A DNA stretch of 64,000 nt from Humidesulfovibrio sp. (lineage in GTDB: Bacteria; Desulfobacterota; Desulfovibrionia; Desulfovibrionales; Desulfovibrionaceae), in contig NZ_JAVHLD010000011.1 of NCBI RefSeq assembly GCF_031082295.1, forward strand, positions 1 through 64,000, read 5' to 3'. The notes beneath the pieces were generated by a model. It searched no databases. It was not told the DNA's origin and saw only the letters and a program-made list of their open reading frames with translations. Positions within the stretch are counted from its first letter, which is position 1. Each line of letters starts with the position of its first letter. The position numbers were made by a program, and so were the translations under genes. Positions 57,249-64,000 of this stretch are shown here, in pieces.

Positions 57249-58928
57249 TTACAGCACCTTGAAGCTGCTGGTCTTGCCGGTCTTGGCGTCGAGCACGTGC
57301 ACGCCGCAGGCGATGCAGGGGTCGAAGCTGTGGACCGTGCGCAGGATCTCGACCGGACGATGCGGATCGAAGATCGGGGTGCCCATGAGGGCCTCTTCAA
57401 CGGGACCCAGCTTGCCAGCGGCGCAGCGGGGGCCAAGGCTCCAGGTGGAAGGCACGACGAGCTGGAAGTTCTCGATCTTGCCCTTCTTGATCTTGATCCA
57501 GTGGGACAGAGCGCCGCGGGGGGCCTGCACGAAGCCAACGCCTTCGGCCTCGTTGGGCATCTTCCACGGGGTGTACAGCTCGGTGTCGCCACCCTTCACG
57601 TTGCCGACCAGGGCGTCGAGCCAGGTCTGCATCTGGTTGGCGATGACCAGGCACTCGATGCCGCGGGCGGCGGTGCGGCCCAGGGTCGAGAACAGGGCGG
57701 AGGCGTCAACCTTCAGGTAGTCGAGCACGAACTTGACCGCGTCGACCGTGGGCTTGTGGCCCTTGGCGAAGGCGACCAGGACGGTGGCAAGGGGGCCGGT
57801 TTCCATGGCTTCGCCGCTGTAGCGGGGAGCCTTCATCCAGGAGTAGCGGTCCTTGTCCTCAAGCTTGGTGTACTTGGGCTCGGTGACGCCGTGGAACGGG
57901 TGGTGAGCCTTATCGCCCACGTACCAGCTGTGCTTGACGTGCTCTTCGATCTTCTTCGGGTCCATGGAGGCGACCTTGGCGATGTCGCGCTTCATGATGA
58001 CGCCGGGGGCGAAGAAGCGGGAATCCAGGTTGTACTCGTCGGTCGGGAACTCGCCGAAGCTGATGAAGTTCGAGGTGCCACCGATGCCGGCCCAGTCTTT
58101 GTAGAAGCTGGCCACGGCGAGCAGGTCCGGAATGTAGAAGTCTTTGATGAAGGCGATGACTTCGTCGGTCAGGGCCTTGTACTCGGCGATGCGGTCGGCC
58201 TTCAGGGCGTCGTAGTTGGTGACGCCGCCGACGACGGTGAACTGGGTGTGCGGGTTCTTGGCACCGAAGATCGCCATGGCGCGGGCGGCCTTGACCTGCA
58301 TGTGCAGGGCGTCAAGGTAGTGCTTCACGGCCATGAGGTCGGCCTCGGCGGGCAGGTAGTAGGCTTCGTTCTTCTTCTCGCCCAGGAAGTAGGCGTTGGT
58401 GAAGATGCCGAGTTTGCCGGAGTCGACCAGGGCCTTCACCTTGGTCTGGACGGCCTTGAACTGGTCAGCGGTCTCTTTGCGGCCCGCGGAGAGGCTGTTG
58501 GACAGCGCGGCGGTCTTGGCGGGGTCGGCCTGCAGGGCGTTGGCCACGTTGACCCAGTCAAGGGCGTGCAGGTGATAGAAGTGCACGATGTGGTCGTGCA
58601 GGAACTGCGAACCCATGGTCAGGTTGCGCATGATGGTGGCGTTCTTCGGGATTTTCACCTTGACGGCGTTGTCGACCGCGCGGGTGGAGGCCAGGGCGTG
58701 CACGTAGGTGCAGACGCCGCAGGCGCGCTGGGTGAAGTGCTGGGCGTCGCGGGGGTCGCGGCCCTTCAGGATGATTTCCAGGCCGCGGAACAGCTGGGAG
58801 CTGCTGCGGACATCGACGATCTTGCCGTTCTCGACGGTGGCGTCGATGCGCAGGTGGCCTTCAATACGAGTGACCGGGTCGACGACGACCGGGCCGGAGA
58901 AGTTGCTCTGGGGCGTTTTGGGCGCCAT
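57249..58928 (-). CDS. hynA: Periplasmic [NiFe] hydrogenase large subunit
   Basis: A 559-residue catalytic subunit that oxidises or makes H2. The nickel-iron ligands are in R-A-C-G-V-C-T-Y-V-H (N-terminal pair) and D-P-C-I-A-C-G-V-H (C-terminal pair). The maturation cut is expected after that histidine, removing 15 residues (V-L-D-A-K-T-G-K and on). No selenocysteine codon is seen at the ligand positions, so it is the NiFe, not NiFeSe, form. It lacks its own signal and is exported with the Tat-bearing small subunit. It starts 68 bases after hynB. Confidence 0.97.
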   Translation of the reverse strand: MAPKTPQSNFSGPVVVDPVTRIEGHLRIDATVENGKIVDVRSSSQLFRGLEIILKGRDPRDAQHFTQRACGVCTYVHALASTRAVDNAVKVKIPKNATIMRNLTMGSQFLHDHIVHFYHLHALDWVNVANALQADPAKTAALSNSLSAGRKETADQFKAVQTKVKALVDSGKLGIFTNAYFLGEKKNEAYYLPAEADLMAVKHYLDALHMQVKAARAMAIFGAKNPHTQFTVVGGVTNYDALKADRIAEYKALTDEVIAFIKDFYIPDLLAVASFYKDWAGIGGTSNFISFGEFPTDEYNLDSRFFAPGVIMKRDIAKVASMDPKKIEEHVKHSWYVGDKAHHPFHGVTEPKYTKLEDKDRYSWMKAPRYSGEAMETGPLATVLVAFAKGHKPTVDAVKFVLDYLKVDASALFSTLGRTAARGIECLVIANQMQTWLDALVGNVKGGDTELYTPWKMPNEAEGVGFVQAPRGALSHWIKIKKGKIENFQLVVPSTWSLGPRCAAGKLGPVEEALMGTPIFDPHRPVEILRTVHSFDPCIACGVHVLDAKTGKTSSFKVL

Positions 58929-58996
58929 ATCTAAGTCCTCCTTAAATGATTAGGTGCAGCAAGTAGGCTGACAATTCCAAGAAATAACGACCGAGC

Positions 58997-59980
58997 CTAT
59001 TTCTCCATCTCGTAGAACGGGCTCATCTTATCCCAGAAATTGGGCTCGCTGCAGCCGATGCAGGGGTGACCAGCCTGAACAGGCCAGTTCACGCCGACGC
59101 CCTTGTCCAGGGGATTGAACTTCTTGGTCGGGCAGTTGTTGTAGGTGGAAGGGCCCTTGCAGCCGAGCTTGTACAGGCACCAGCCCTGCTTGGCTTCCTT
59201 GGAATCGAAGGACATGGCGAACTGCTCCTTCTCGAAGAAGGGCTGACGCTCGCACTTGTCGTGCACGGTCTCGCCGAAGAACACGGTGGGGCGCAGGTCG
59301 CCGTCAAGCGCGGGCAGCGGGGCGCCCTTGGTGACGGTGGCGATGGCCGCGACCACGGTGCCGACCAGGTTGTACGGGTTGGGCGGGCAGCCGGGAACGT
59401 TGATGACCAGGTTCTTGGGGAACACGGCCTTCACGCCCTTGGCGTCGGTCGGGTTCGGCTTGGCGGCCTGCACGCCGCCGTAAGCGGCGCAGGTGCCGTA
59501 GGCGATGGTGCCCTTGCAGTTGGCGTTGCCCAGGACCTTCTTGGTGATGTCGATCATGGTGTGACCGCCGACCTTGCCGTAGATGCCGTTGTCCTTCATG
59601 GGGATGCCGCCCTCGACAACCACCAGGTAGGGCTTCTTCATGGCGTCGTGCAGGGCCTTCTCAGCCATCTCGCCAGCGGCGGCCATGATGGTCTCCTGGT
59701 ATTCCAGGGAGATGACGTCGAGGATCAGCGTGTCAATGTAGGGAGCGGCAGTGCGCAGGATGGACTCGGAGCAGCCCGTGCACTCTGCGTTGTGGAGCCA
59801 AATCACCGACGGGCGATTGTCGGCGGTCATGGCGGCCGCGACTTCAGTGGCATACGCCGGCCCCATACCCATGGCTGCCGCGATGACGCCGCAGAATTTC
59901 ATGAAGTCGCGGCGGGAGACGCCACGCTCTTCAAGGCGCTTTTCGGCGTCGGCCAAGCCATGTCCTACGGAAATCTTCAT
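58997..59980 (-). CDS. hynB: Periplasmic [NiFe] hydrogenase small subunit
   Basis: A 327-residue iron-sulfur subunit. A Tat signal S-R-R-D-F-M-K-F-C lies near residue 24 and ends about residue 52. Cluster ligands include [25 protein letters not shown], a later histidine and cysteine group, and [12 protein letters not shown] at the C-terminus. There is no C-terminal membrane helix, so the enzyme is the soluble periplasmic type that reduces cytochrome c3. The ATG at 59980 has GGAGG six bases upstream. Confidence 0.97.
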   Translation of the reverse strand: MKISVGHGLADAEKRLEERGVSRRDFMKFCGVIAAAMGMGPAYATEVAAAMTADNRPSVIWLHNAECTGCSESILRTAAPYIDTLILDVISLEYQETIMAAAGEMAEKALHDAMKKPYLVVVEGGIPMKDNGIYGKVGGHTMIDITKKVLGNANCKGTIAYGTCAAYGGVQAAKPNPTDAKGVKAVFPKNLVINVPGCPPNPYNLVGTVVAAIATVTKGAPLPALDGDLRPTVFFGETVHDKCERQPFFEKEQFAMSFDSKEAKQGWCLYKLGCKGPSTYNNCPTKKFNPLDKGVGVNWPVQAGHPCIGCSEPNFWDKMSPFYEMEK

Positions 59981-60307
59981 ACAACACCTCCAGATTATAA
60001 TGATACGTGACAGGAACGCCTTGTAAACTCTTACCTTTATTCCTGTGTGACACATTTCGCTGAACCGTGCCACACTTGCCATACGAATCCTGTAAAAAAT
60101 AGCAAGCGAAACAGTGGGTTAGCTGTGGTAGCCAATACACGGGTCCAAAGACAATGGCAAGGGGGGAACACAAAAAAACCACAACGCATTCTCCATACAA
60201 AGAATTGGCACAAGACATAACACCTCGACTTTCCATACCATCTACATAGATCTCAGCTCATATTGACCATTGCACCCTGCTTCGGCGATAGTTGACGAGG
60301 AGGGAAC
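59981..60307. other. 327-base intergenic region between hynB and the YkgJ-type gene
   Basis: No gene is seen. The region must hold the divergent promoters of hynB (minus) and the YkgJ-type gene (plus). It is AT-rich near 60100-60240. It contains an inverted repeat GTGTGACAC (60046-60054) with GTGCCACAC (60068-60076), eight of nine matching, 66 bases before hynB. No convincing sigma-54 or sigma-70 elements were fixed. Confidence 0.6.
60046..60076. promoter_or_regulatory. Inverted repeat upstream of hynB
   Basis: Two nine-base arms, GTGTGACAC and GTGCCACAC, have centres 22 bases apart (two helical turns); the first arm is itself a palindrome. It may be an operator or a leader hairpin of the hydrogenase genes. 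Confidence 0.4.
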
Positions 60308-61120
60308 ATGAACACCCATGCCCCGCTGCCTTTGCGAAAAATCACCATCAAACTCGAACGCGCGCATGCCGATCCTCTCGTCGTTCCGGTCGAACTGCCC
60401 GCGACTGCCACGACTTTTGTCGGCATCATGCCTGCCGTCCGCAGCATAGCCGACGCCCTCCAGGACGACGCCCTGCAGACCGTGGCCCGCATGGGGCGGC
60501 CCGCAACCTGCGGCCTTGGCTGCGACACCTGCTGCCGACACCTGGTGATGCTGGGCGAGGCCGAGGCGCTCGGCCTGCTGCGCACACTGGCCGCCCTGCC
60601 CGAGGCCCGGCAGGCCGACATCCGCTCGCGCTTCCAGGCCGGACTTGACCGTGTCGAGGCCGCGGGACTTTTGCCACGGCTCTACGCCGTCTTCACCCGC
60701 ACGGCCAGCGATCACATCGCCCAGGCCGAAATGCAGGCCGCCTACTGGGAACTCGGCATCCCCTGCCCGTTTCTGGAGGAACAGGCCTGCGGCATCTACG
60801 CGGAGCGCCCGCTTGTCTGCCGCCAGTACGCCATGAGCTCGCCGCCCCAGAATTGCCGCACGCCCTTCGGCCCGCAGACGGCCCTCGTCAAGGTGCTGCC
60901 ATCCCTGGACCTGGCTGGCGCGGCGGCGGCCTTCGACGGCGAGTTGGCCCAGCAAACCCGGCTGCTGCCGCTCATCTTCTGCCTGCTTCGCGAGACGCAC
61001 CTGAGCCTTCGCGCCTTCCCGGTGCTGGAGCCGGAGCGAATGCTGACGCGATATCTGGACTTCGCGACCACATATTATCCACGCAAAGACACACACCATA
61101 TAATAATGGAGCGCGCATGA
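60308..61120 (+). CDS. YkgJ-type cysteine-cluster protein
   Basis: A 270-residue cytoplasmic protein with the family's C-G-L-G-C-D-T-C-C motif near residues 68-76, further C-P-F-L, A-C-G-I-Y and V-C-R-Q-Y, which together are thought to bind zinc or an iron-sulfur cluster (UPF0153/YkgJ). Function is unknown. The ATG has GAGGAGGG upstream. It overlaps the next gene by four bases (ATGA) and begins a three-gene operon with a thiamine-binding-type protein and a flavoprotein, divergent from hynB. Confidence 0.85.
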   Translation: MNTHAPLPLRKITIKLERAHADPLVVPVELPATATTFVGIMPAVRSIADALQDDALQTVARMGRPATCGLGCDTCCRHLVMLGEAEALGLLRTLAALPEARQADIRSRFQAGLDRVEAAGLLPRLYAVFTRTASDHIAQAEMQAAYWELGIPCPFLEEQACGIYAERPLVCRQYAMSSPPQNCRTPFGPQTALVKVLPSLDLAGAAAAFDGELAQQTRLLPLIFCLLRETHLSLRAFPVLEPERMLTRYLDFATTYYPRKDTHHIIMERA

Positions 61121-61443
61121 GCGTCATCGCTGAACTCTCGCTATTCCCCATGGACAAGGGCCAAAGCGTCGGGGCGCATGTGGCCCGGGCCGTCAGGATC
61201 ATCCGCGAAAGCGGGCTGGCCTGCCAGCTCACCCCCATGGGCACCTGCATCGAAGGCGAATGGGACGAGGTCATGGCCGTGGTGGACAAATGCTTCCAGG
61301 CCATGGCCGAGGAGTCGGACCGCGTCTACCTGACGCTGAAGGCCGACTGGCGGCGCGGGCGCGAGCATGGCATGAGCGCCAAGACCGAGAGCGTGGAACG
61401 CGCCCTGGCTGAAGCTGGCGCGAAGGTGGAGGTGCAACCGTGA
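61117..61443 (+). CDS. MTH1187-family thiamine-binding-type protein
   Basis: A 108-residue small alpha/beta protein of the MTH1187/YkoF (DUF77) family. It shows V-I-A-E-L-S-L-F-P-M-D-K-G, T-P-M-G-T-C-I-E-G-E and V-Y-L-T-L-K-A-D-W-R. Some family members bind thiamine; the role here is not shown. It overlaps both neighbours by four bases, so the three products are made together. Confidence 0.85.
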   Translation: MSVIAELSLFPMDKGQSVGAHVARAVRIIRESGLACQLTPMGTCIEGEWDEVMAVVDKCFQAMAEESDRVYLTLKADWRRGREHGMSAKTESVERALAEAGAKVEVQP

Positions 61444-62030
61444 AGAAGATCGTCTGTCTGCTGGGCAGCCCCCGGCCAAAAGGCAACAGCGCCGTGATGG
61501 CCCAGGCCTTGTGCGAGGCCGCAGAGGCTGCCGGGGCGGAGGTCCAGGCCTTTGTCCTCAACAAGCTGACCTACCGGGGCTGCCAGGGCTGCCTGGCCTG
61601 CAAGAAGGACGCGGAGGCCTGCGTGCTCGACGACGACCTGACCCCCGTGCTGGAGGCCGTGCGCGGCTGCGACGTGCTCGTGCTGGCCACGCCGGTGTAT
61701 TTCGGGGAGGTCACGGCCCAGCTCAAGGGGTTCATCGACCGCACCTTCGCCTACCTCAAGGGCGGCTACCAGCACCTGCCGCGCGGAGAGCGCTCGCGGC
61801 TCGCCTCGGGCAAGACCCTGGTCTTCGTCATCGCCCAGGGACACCCCCGGGAGGATCTGTTCACGGACATCTTCCCGCGCTACCAATACCTGCTCAACTG
61901 GCAGGGCTTCACCAAAAGCCACCTGCTGCGCGCCTGCTCCGTCTACCACCAAGGCGACGCGGCCGCCCGTCCAGAGGTGCTGGAGGAAGCGCGAAGCCTT
62001 GGCCGCGAGTTGGCCGCAGCGGAAAAATAA
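61440..62030 (+). CDS. NAD(P)H-dependent FMN reductase-like flavoprotein
   Basis: A 196-residue flavodoxin-fold protein. The FMN phosphate loop is G-S-P-R-P-K-G-N-S and the later A-T-P-V-Y-F-G-E-V-T binds the isoalloxazine. The C-Q-G-C-L-A-C-K-K segment is the cysteine motif of iron-sulfur flavoprotein-like members, so a cluster is possible. The start is GTG at 61440, overlapping the MTH1187-type gene. The electron donor and acceptor are unknown. Confidence 0.88.
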   Translation: MKKIVCLLGSPRPKGNSAVMAQALCEAAEAAGAEVQAFVLNKLTYRGCQGCLACKKDAEACVLDDDLTPVLEAVRGCDVLVLATPVYFGEVTAQLKGFIDRTFAYLKGGYQHLPRGERSRLASGKTLVFVIAQGHPREDLFTDIFPRYQYLLNWQGFTKSHLLRACSVYHQGDAAARPEVLEEARSLGRELAAAEK

Positions 62031-62053
62031 CCGGGGTTCCGGGGTCTTGCCGA

Positions 62054-62548
62054 CTATTTGGCGGGGCCGGGCGGGCAGTTGAGGCCCTCCAGGCAGAAGA
62101 AGCGCACCAGCTCGCGCGAGTAGATGGCGCGCAGGTACTTTGGATCGGCCAAGCGCAACGGTTTGCCGTTGGAGCAGACCGTGACGTGGGCGGCCTCCAT
62201 GGCGCGCACCTTGCGGGGGAAGCCCTCCACCACGAAGCGGGCCTGGAGATAGTCGCGCCGCACGTCGCGCGTGGCCGCGGCCAGGCTGGTTTCGCTCACG
62301 GTGCGGCAGTTGGCGGCCACGTCGATGTCGCACTCGGCCTGCACCATGAGCTTGCCGTCCTTATCCTCAAAGCTGGACCACTGGACCTTGGTGAAATAGG
62401 GATACTTTTCCAAAGCCTCGGCCACGGTCATGGACGGGTCCGGCGAGATGCGCGCCTGGCGCACATGTTCGACGGGGTCGCCGCACCCGGCCAGGCAGAC
62501 CGAGAGCGACAGCAAAAGGGCGAGCGGGAGCAGGTGGATGCGTTGCAT
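62054..62548 (-). CDS. Lipoprotein of unknown function
   Basis: A 164-residue lipoprotein with the lipobox L-A-G-C21-G. The mature protein has no recognised domain; it contains P-D-P-S-M-T-V-A-E-A-L-E-K-Y-P-Y and four cysteines towards the C-terminus. The ATG at 62548 has GGAG near it; an upstream start adds five residues. It converges with the flavoprotein operon and is separated from the permease by 193 bases. Confidence 0.75.
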   Translation of the reverse strand: MQRIHLLPLALLLSLSVCLAGCGDPVEHVRQARISPDPSMTVAEALEKYPYFTKVQWSSFEDKDGKLMVQAECDIDVAANCRTVSETSLAAATRDVRRDYLQARFVVEGFPRKVRAMEAAHVTVCSNGKPLRLADPKYLRAIYSRELVRFFCLEGLNCPPGPAK

Positions 62549-62741
62549 GCTCCACCCTTGCACAGTGCCCGGACAAAATCAATGGAACATCAGCGAGACG
62601 GATATCCGCGCCGGAATTCCTCCCGACGAGTAAGTGGGGGCTTGCTTTCAAACGTGAGAATCAATAAGACTGCGGCGTCGCAGTATCAGGCCAAGGGCTG
62701 GCCGTCCGCACGCACATTCCCCAAGGGGCTGGAGGATCAAC

Positions 62742-64000
62742 ATGGACTTTCTATCGGTTTTCCTGGCTTTTTTTCCGGTCATAGCCATTTTCCTCCTGCT
62801 TCTGGTGTACCGGGTGGCGGCGGACACGGCGGGCTTCATCGGCTGGGTCCTGGCCGCGGTTGTCGCCTGGCTGTATTTCCAAACCCCGGTTGAGGTGGTG
62901 CTCACCGCCTCGGCGGCTGGCATCGTGGCCTCTCTGCCCATCGCCCTCGTCATGGCCGCCAGCATCCTGCAGATCACGCTGATGCAGGAGACCGGCGCCG
63001 TTGCCCGCGTGGTGGCGCTCATGAAAACCATCGCGCCCGGCCAGCAGACCGTGCAGATCATGATCATCAACGTGGGCTTCGGCATCCTGCTCACCAGCCT
63101 GGGCGCGGTCACCGTGTCCATCCTGCCGCCCATCATGATCGCGCTCGGCTACTCCACCATGACCGCGATCCTTCTCCCCGCCATCGGCTACGACGCCTTG
63201 TGCACCTATGCCCTGCTCGGCATCCCGGCGGTGGTCTACGCCCAGTTCGTTGGCCGCCCGGTGAACGAGATCGGCGGATACTTCGCCATGTACATGCCCG
63301 TCATCAGCACCTGCATCGCGCTGGGCATGCTCCAGGTCACCGGCGGCACGGCCCTGGTCAAGAAAGGCTTCATCCCGGCGTGCATCGCTGGCGTCACCGC
63401 GGGCGTCATCGCCATCCTCATGGCCAAGGTGGGCCTGGTCACCATCACCGGCATCGCGGCGGGCTTAGGCGTCATCGTCATGCTGGTCATCTACGTGAAG
63501 CTCACCGGCAAGCAGCTGCAGGACCGCAGCCTGCTGAACGCGGGCGACCTGGCCGCCGAGGAGCGCCTGAGCCTCTTGCGCGCCACCTCGCCCTGGATCC
63601 TCCTGACCATCTTCTCCCTGGTGCTGAACGCGCCGGGCCTGCCCTTCTTCGACCTGACCTTCAAGCAGTGGGCCATGCCGGTCGAGATCATCCCCGGCAG
63701 CCCGGAGAAGCTGCGCCTGCTCTGGCAGGCATACACCTGGGTGGTGATCTGCACCTTCCTGGCCCTGCCCATCATGCGCGCCACGCCCGAGCAGGTGAAG
63801 CGCGGCCTGGCGACCTCCGGCCGCCGCGCCTTCCGGCCCATCCTGTCGGCCTCGGTGTTTTTCGCCATCGCCTACATCATGAACCATTCCGGCAAGGGCG
63901 CGGACTGGAAGCTCGTCGAGCCGACCCACAACATGATCTACGTCATGGCCGACGCCTCGGCCCTGACCTTCGGCAAGTTCTACGCGGCCTTCGCGCCCTA
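62742..64000 (+). CDS. lldP: L-lactate permease (5' part)
   Basis: The first 419 codons of a lactate permease of the LctP family, open to the window edge. Repeated membrane helices are clear from the first residues (F-L-A-F-F-P-V-I-A-I-F-L-L-L-L-V), with the family's I-L-Q-I-T-L-M-Q-E-T-G and A-Y-I-M-N-H-S-G. It imports lactate or glycolate with protons, a main substrate of sulfate reducers. GGAGG lies six bases before the ATG. Two small hairpins (62669-62684 and 62689-62703) lie in its leader. Confidence 0.92.
   Translation, partial: MDFLSVFLAFFPVIAIFLLLLVYRVAADTAGFIGWVLAAVVAWLYFQTPVEVVLTASAAGIVASLPIALVMAASILQITLMQETGAVARVVALMKTIAPGQQTVQIMIINVGFGILLTSLGAVTVSILPPIMIALGYSTMTAILLPAIGYDALCTYALLGIPAVVYAQFVGRPVNEIGGYFAMYMPVISTCIALGMLQVTGGTALVKKGFIPACIAGVTAGVIAILMAKVGLVTITGIAAGLGVIVMLVIYVKLTGKQLQDRSLLNAGDLAAEERLSLLRATSPWILLTIFSLVLNAPGLPFFDLTFKQWAMPVEIIPGSPEKLRLLWQAYTWVVICTFLALPIMRATPEQVKRGLATSGRRAFRPILSASVFFAIAYIMNHSGKGADWKLVEPTHNMIYVMADASALTFGKFYAAFAP

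Noticed and set aside
60062-60082. Sigma-54 promoter for hynB (TGGCACGG)
   Set aside because: The -24 half fits, but the -12 GC is one base out of phase and TTGC is absent.

Overview
The window is about 64 kb of GC-rich chromosome. Gene content points to a sulfate-reducing deltaproteobacterium of the Desulfovibrio group: a periplasmic [NiFe] hydrogenase with maturation genes, a tetraheme cytochrome c3, superoxide reductase, rubrerythrin, rubredoxin:oxygen oxidoreductase, an anaerobic-type cobalamin pathway with CbiK, futalosine-type menaquinone synthesis and a lactate permease. Genus or species cannot be fixed from the sequence alone. No CRISPR array, insertion sequence, prophage or plasmid module was seen; the one RNA gene recognised is tRNA-Leu(CAG).

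Layout. 0-5 kb (minus strand): an oxygen-defence operon perR-rbr-sor-double rubredoxin-roo, followed past a terminator by cobM, a YjbQ-family gene and a Cys-rich small protein. 5-8 kb (minus): a tetraheme cytochrome, a haem-binding chemoreceptor and a PilZ protein in one operon. 8-17 kb (minus): a nucleotide-sugar dehydrogenase, futalosine hydrolase, polyprenyl synthase, HDOD-PAS-GGDEF protein and purL. 17-20.6 kb (minus): a 63-residue protein with ubiE, a long acidic repeat protein and cytochrome c3. 20.7-27.3 kb (minus): isochorismatase-like, lipoprotein and NmrA/DUF2867 genes leading into cbiD-cbiET-cbiG-cobJ. 27.5-42 kb (mostly plus): a Fur-box-preceded HD-GYP gene, cbiR-cobU, a DHH phosphoesterase, polA, cbiK, a receiver protein, an FAH-family gene, rpsB-tsf-pyrH-frr-uppS, a secreted CocE hydrolase and a DUF2059 protein. 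42.4-52.8 kb (minus): ribBA-ribH-nusB-leuS-lptE-holA-radC, preceded by a coupled substrate-binding-protein/GGDEF pair. 53-64 kb: tRNA-Leu, gltA, a Tat ferredoxin with a four-helix membrane partner, hynB-hynA-hynC-hypC, a YkgJ/MTH1187/flavoprotein operon, a lipoprotein and the start of a lactate permease.

How the parts work together. Lactate import, hydrogenase and cytochrome c3 belong to the energy metabolism of such bacteria. The perR operon carries electrons through rubredoxin to reduce oxygen, superoxide and peroxide. Nine cobalamin genes sit in four separate groups, covering cobalt insertion, ring methylation and contraction, salvage remodelling and nucleotide-loop assembly. Cyclic-di-GMP functions are frequent (two GGDEF, one HD-GYP, one PilZ) and several are tied to redox, iron or ligand sensing.

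The observations most worth following are: the fused double rubredoxin with an internal start; the haem chemoreceptor/cytochrome/PilZ operon; the solitary binding protein translationally coupled to a diguanylate cyclase; the acidic protein with repeated D-[IV]-L-D-L motifs; structured leaders before rpsB and the ubiE operon; and a terminator-like hairpin between the hydrogenase structural and maturation genes. All functions are inferred from reading the sequence; no database search was possible.
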